Source: RGIG8700 sp964568815 (lineage in GTDB: Bacteria; Bacillota; Clostridia; RGIG6154). Taken from it: DNA of 11,454 nucleotides. The DNA is taken from assembly GCA_964568815.1 (NCBI GenBank), contig CAZMRY010000043.1, forward strand, positions 1 through 11,454, given 5' to 3'. A program made the position numbers and the translations under genes. This document shows, piece by piece, positions 9,101 through 11,454 of this stretch; position 1 is the stretch's first letter, and the number at the start of each line of letters is the position of its first letter. The notes beneath the pieces were generated by a model. It worked only from the letters and a program-made list of their open reading frames with translations, had not been told where the DNA came from and ran no database searches.

Positions 9101-11083
9101 ATTATTTGAAATTGTTGTTTTATAAGGAAGCCATCCTTCGCCCTGTTTTTCGCGGGCTTTCTTAGCATATTCAAGCTCCTCATAAAGCTCAGGCCATTCT
9201 TCAAAGAATCTTGGCTCATTGTCACGGACATCTTCCATAAATGAAACCCAGTCCTGACCTCCTGATACCATAAGAAGCATTGTCGCATTAAAGGTTTCAC
9301 CTGATGCTGAGTATGTAAGAGAACCTCTTGAGCAGTCGATTATTGTATTGTCAAGAACTGTACAGAAGTTAGCACCGTTAACATGAACACCTGCGCCTGT
9401 ATCCCACATAATATTGTTGTAGATGTGAGTGTCCGATAACATATCGTCGGCATAAATAGCGTTTGTACCGTTAGATGATGAACCGCCCTTTGAGTTTGTA
9501 TTATGAATTAAGTTATGGTGGATTATATTATCTCTCGCAATAAAGTCACGGCCATAATAAATAGCACCTGCATCATATGGCTCTCTTGTAACGTTCCATA
9601 CATGGTTGTATGATGTATCTGAACGGATATAACCGTAGTTATATGCGTGGAACATCATATTATGGAAAGAGTTGTTTGTAACCTCAAGACCCATAGAGTT
9701 CTTTGCGTAAATACCCGCCTGAGATGTTATAAGAGATGCTCTTTCAAGGAAGTTGTTATGAATTCTTGAATAACCGTCTTCAAGATTATAAGGGCTACCT
9801 GTCGCAACTGATATATGTGAGAAACCTGCATCATAGAAATCGTTTGATTCTATATTAATATAAGTTGAATCGTTATGCTGAGTTGTAGAGTTCCAGCCGA
9901 TAGTGCTTCTTGTTTTTCCGTTAAGCACTCTGTAATTCCAGTTCTTTCCCTGACTCATTTCTATAGCATTTCTCTGAATACCAAAAAACTCATTTCCTAC
10001 TATATTAATATGGTGATTATCTCTTCCCATATAAATAGCCTTATCAGCACCGAAGAATTTCAAGCCTTCAAAATTAACATAGTTTAAAAGCTCAAACTCT
10101 ATAAGTGGAAATGTCTGGTATGAAACATACATTTCGTGTCCGTTAAGGTCATATGGAGGGTAGTAATAAAGAGTGTTATCATTTCTGTCTAAGAACCATT
10201 CTGTAGGACAATCCATTTCTTCCAAAAGGTTTTTAACCTTCCATCTCTTTGTTTTATTACAAGTAACACCAAAATCTGTACCATATTTGAGAGTTATTTC
10301 AAGAGTCTCTTCGTCTATTTTAGCTATTTTATTGATTTCGTGTCTGTAATCCTCGCCCCAGTATCCCACAATAAGCATCTGTTCTTTATCAGCTGTCTGC
10401 CATCTGCCTATTCTTGAGGTTTCTGCCTGGAAAACACCGCCGCCGTTTAAGTTTGCTCTGCCTGTTTTACCTGCAACAACGGTTTTAACATATGTACCAT
10501 AGTGCATTTCACCATTCGGCCACTGTGAAATCATCTGGGTTTTACCGTCAAGATAAATATCAACCCAGTTAAGAGGACTAGTGCTTTCATTTTCAGACCA
10601 GCCTATAACACCGAGCTTTCCGATGTTGTAGTCGTCTAAATCCAGCTTCATAACCTTGCCTCTTCCTTCTTCAGGAATTCTTGCAAGCGTCTGAGCATCT
10701 GTTACGAACTCAAACTTACTTGTATCAATCTTAAGAGCAGATGTGAATACAGGTGTTTCTCCTTCGTATGCCTTATAAGTTATAGGAGCAAATTCTGTTC
10801 CCGAATCCCTTGCATCCATATAAATTGTACTGTCAATATTGTAAGTACCTTCACGGAATATAACTGTGATAGGCTGATTTTTGTCAATCTGTCTTACTTT
10901 TTTGACTGCACCTTCAAAGGTTGCAATAGGGTCATCAATGCTTCCGCTTGCTGCGTCTGAACCCTTTGGAGAAACATAGATAAATATTTCGCCCTTATCA
11001 GTTGCAGGAGTAGCTGCAAGAGAAGTCATTGTTGGTAATATTAATGTAATGATTAATAATACCGAAAGTAATACCTTTTTCAT
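6176..11083 (-). CDS. Secreted multidomain beta-helix protein, probable polysaccharide-active enzyme (GH141-like)
   Basis: From ATG 11083 the product is 1635 residues. The signal peptide ends near residue 24 (TSLA before ATPA). Residues about 30-700 form a right-handed parallel beta-helix with the entry pattern YVSPKGSDAASGSIDDPIAT, then DSGTEFAPITYKAYEGE, WFLDRNDNTLYYYPP (about 294-310), repeated Asn-rich coils, and DAGAIYYGRD (about 502-512). This order recalls GH141-type and related glycan-active proteins. I cannot place catalytic residues, so a polysaccharide lyase or other activity is possible. Then come a fibronectin-III-like segment (about 750-845), a FIVAR-like helical segment (853-924), two related beta-sandwich modules (931-1117, 1137-1343), a third beta module (1348-1477) and two stalk repeats of the copper-amine-oxidase N-terminal type (1479-1615; LVPIRFISEAFGAKVTWD, LPIRVISEDLGKQVFWEE). 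It should act outside the cell, held by the stalk rather than by SLH repeats. Confidence 0.9.
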   Translation of the reverse strand: MKKVLLSVLLIITLILPTMTSLAATPATDKGEIFIYVSPKGSDAASGSIDDPIATFEGAVKKVRQIDKNQPITVIFREGTYNIDSTIYMDARDSGTEFAPITYKAYEGETPVFTSALKIDTSKFEFVTDAQTLARIPEEGRGKVMKLDLDDYNIGKLGVIGWSENESTSPLNWVDIYLDGKTQMISQWPNGEMHYGTYVKTVVAGKTGRANLNGGGVFQAETSRIGRWQTADKEQMLIVGYWGEDYRHEINKIAKIDEETLEITLKYGTDFGVTCNKTKRWKVKNLLEEMDCPTEWFLDRNDNTLYYYPPYDLNGHEMYVSYQTFPLIEFELLNYVNFEGLKFFGADKAIYMGRDNHHINIVGNEFFGIQRNAIEMSQGKNWNYRVLNGKTRSTIGWNSTTQHNDSTYINIESNDFYDAGFSHISVATGSPYNLEDGYSRIHNNFLERASLITSQAGIYAKNSMGLEVTNNSFHNMMFHAYNYGYIRSDTSYNHVWNVTREPYDAGAIYYGRDFIARDNIIHHNLIHNTNSKGGSSSNGTNAIYADDMLSDTHIYNNIMWDTGAGVHVNGANFCTVLDNTIIDCSRGSLTYSASGETFNATMLLMVSGGQDWVSFMEDVRDNEPRFFEEWPELYEELEYAKKAREKQGEGWLPYKTTISNNIANLPWSWGERIFAEPTLVAENNTLITEDMKEQFVDYANNDYRLKSDSELAKSRPNALTEENFDYKDTGVYLSETRDHLPLFDGETSPFRKLYPANGTTGIDAQQAEFVWENAKGADQYVIRIATDPEMKNIVKEQVCHNAYATFDDLEVGDTSYYWTVEAQNYSANYPSSWMSTGVPYLFTTSTYEKLKFETINYNIEQISSKLVNLVEGEVGGGYPFGSKEKLEKALAKAKLYASMSDGQATQAEVNAAEAELTKVYEEVSAGVYSEERNLHFMFKDGVVKPEEWLSNSGGKFDTADAVTFDEESKTVKINFNGAASFTAPEKVGVGEISRFKMKITWPEGNTAWTSVKLRETTLQHHSYSGNGYMVVIKPEQVEVQRRGTQASILKTVNNSYLKNGEWADVAYGIVNTIAGVRYYFELNGTVIYDEVDTVLPTTEPGYLTFYSSAAGPTMEIMDNEEYKEMKLTNSAPKEDEEKVEEVYEIKDATATLSNVISTGNWKNSDGLITLRTPEDHQYLNVRGDIPIRYAVFNIGSSGKTDIYNMDLVVNPADKYQAITIKNAEPAKNFYSTNCYAAVFKADQIEVQRFSGGINQFIAIIPNNGIYTPGESFNVKFGAPNVKGGTRVVLYINDIALCDVLDPNGLLDDGEVVFYDYAKNDMEVWPASTGSIVLDELYSDYYLKEGTVINLNENVYTFADKKTWKETQIGVNGVRLLAKEQTEQEKVLVNFDAPYEYQHVYYWVGKAEKGDTNVTLSTKSTYDGEDRVFKIDNKNGEAGWIYLGALQDTNSELDVEILGSGNGEMLVGAFKFIEATKDDKLFTQLVKANGDSIILNVGKQTAMINGQHSYLQAAPAVVNGRTLVPIRFISEAFGAKVTWDGATATATVVADGHILKFTENQTTYYYDGQARTLDQPATIVNNRMMLPIRVISEDLGKQVFWEESGSGLITITNTPFNKDLIFGGLDALIKYYTSVK

Positions 11084-11096
11084 TTTCTTCACCTTT
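11084..11096 (-). promoter_or_regulatory. Ribosome binding site that decides the start of the beta-helix gene
   Basis: The coding strand reads GAAAGGTGAAGAAAATG. A GTG lies in frame nine bases before the ATG at 11083, but it is inside the AAAGGTG Shine-Dalgarno-like sequence and has no site of its own at proper spacing. The ATG at 11083 has AAAGGTG six bases upstream and gives a normal signal peptide start (MKKVLLSVLL), so it is preferred over the GTG at 11092. Confidence 0.75.
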
Positions 11097-11182
11097 CTGT
11101 AGAGATTTTAATGTATCTGTAACCCTTAAAACGGGTAAACATCAAATCAAAAATTTTTACTTAATAATTATAGAAAAACCCT

Positions 11183-11199
11183 GTAAATACTGATTTTAC
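11183..11199. promoter_or_regulatory. Weak dyad (GTAAA-N7-TTTAC) in the presumed leader
   Basis: The sequence GTAAATACTGATTTTAC has 5-base inverted arms. It sits about 50 bases downstream of the candidate -10 element and could be an operator for a repressor or a small leader hairpin. It does not match the CcpA cre consensus well enough to name, and in AT-rich DNA it could be chance. Confidence 0.2.
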
Positions 11200-11247
11200 G
11201 CATTTTTTAGATGGTACTTCTTCATAATAATCCACTATAGCTATGTT

Positions 11248-11276
11248 ATTATACATTATTTCTTAAGTATTTGCAA
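11248..11276 (-). promoter_or_regulatory. Candidate sigma-A promoter for the beta-helix gene and downstream genes
   Basis: On the minus strand TTGCAA (11276-11271, four of six matches to TTGACA) is followed after exactly 17 bases by a perfect TATAAT (11253-11248). Transcription would start near 11241, leaving a leader of about 158 bases before the ATG at 11083. The 8-base palindrome ATAGCTAT (11237-11244) lies at the presumed start site. The upstream AT-rich stretch supports the call. If correct, this promoter could drive all four genes. Confidence 0.5.
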
Positions 11277-11454
11277 GAGTTTTTCTGTATTTTTTAAAAA
11301 AATATATTATTTTTACGAATTTTTTTATTTTTTCCACTGTAAGGAAATCACTACCTTTTCCAAATTTCAAATTTCAGTAATAAAAAAGAATTTAACTGCC
11401 TGTAATTAAAAAGGGTCTGTAGCAAAATTAATATTTATGCATCAAAATAAATTT

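Larger units (their letters stand above)
11084..11454. other. AT-rich region without a gene, upstream of the beta-helix gene
   Basis: No reading frame with a plausible start and ribosome binding site is seen on either strand. The region holds the candidate promoter at 11248-11276, a very AT-rich stretch at about 11281-11333 just upstream of it that could act as an UP-type element, and two weak dyads in the presumed leader: ACCC/GGGT at 11122-11136 and GTAAA/TTTAC at 11183-11199. A short direct repeat CAAATTT-CAAATTT lies at 11361-11374. A sequence at 11413 resembles an insertion-sequence end. No riboswitch, T-box or terminator is recognised. Confidence 0.7.

Noticed and set aside
8049..9300. 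Several 60-120-residue open frames inside the beta-helix gene on both strands
   Set aside because: They lie wholly within the well-supported large gene, lack recognisable domains, and have the composition expected of shifted or antisense frames.
11090..11092. GTG start giving a 1638-residue product
   Set aside because: The GTG is part of the AAAGGTG ribosome binding site for the ATG nine bases downstream and lacks a site of its own.
11167..11172. Second perfect TATAAT on the minus strand nearer the gene
   Set aside because: No acceptable -35 hexamer occurs at 16-18 bases; the copy at 11248-11253 has a better partner.
1..11454. CRISPR arrays, tRNA or rRNA genes, riboswitches
   Set aside because: No regularly spaced direct repeats, no cloverleaf or rRNA-like segments, and no known riboswitch core were seen on either strand.

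Overview
The window looks like part of a chromosome from a low-GC Gram-positive anaerobe of the class Clostridia (Bacillota). The reasons are the AT-rich coding sequence, strong AAGGAG-type ribosome binding sites, Sec signal peptides that mostly begin MK(K/R)IIS, S-layer homology (SLH) domains, and a pair of copper-amine-oxidase-type 'stalk' repeats. A gut or plant-fibre degrader with an SLH-decorated surface, such as a relative of Monoglobus or Ruminococcaceae, would fit. That is inference; the window holds no marker gene.

All four supported genes lie on the minus strand and read right to left. (1) 11083-6176 encodes a 1635-residue secreted modular protein. It has a right-handed parallel beta-helix domain resembling GH141-type polysaccharide-active proteins, then a fibronectin-III-like segment, a FIVAR-like helical segment, two related beta-sandwich modules, a further beta module, and a C-terminal pair of stalk repeats. 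(2) 6066-3037 encodes a 1009-residue protein with three N-terminal SLH repeats and about 770 residues I cannot assign. (3) 3016-1220 encodes a 598-residue protein with an N-terminal Ig-like region, a helical middle, a polyglycine linker and three C-terminal SLH repeats. (4) 1202-1 is the first 400 residues of a further secreted protein that runs off the left edge.

The last three genes are tightly spaced (gaps of 20 and 17 bases, each with an AAAGGAG-type site) and are almost certainly cotranscribed. The first gap is 109 bases and holds two adjacent palindromes. These share a core but differ in their arms by three compensatory base-pair changes. I see no U-tract that would make them a terminator on the minus strand, so read-through from the enzyme gene is possible. 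A candidate promoter for the whole set lies about 165 bases upstream of the first gene. The right-hand 371 bases contain no gene.

Together the genes describe a cell-surface locus: one large, probably carbohydrate-active enzyme, two SLH proteins that would bind secondary cell-wall polymer and may form or decorate the S-layer, and one further exported protein. No RNA gene, CRISPR array, complete mobile element, regulator or transporter is visible.
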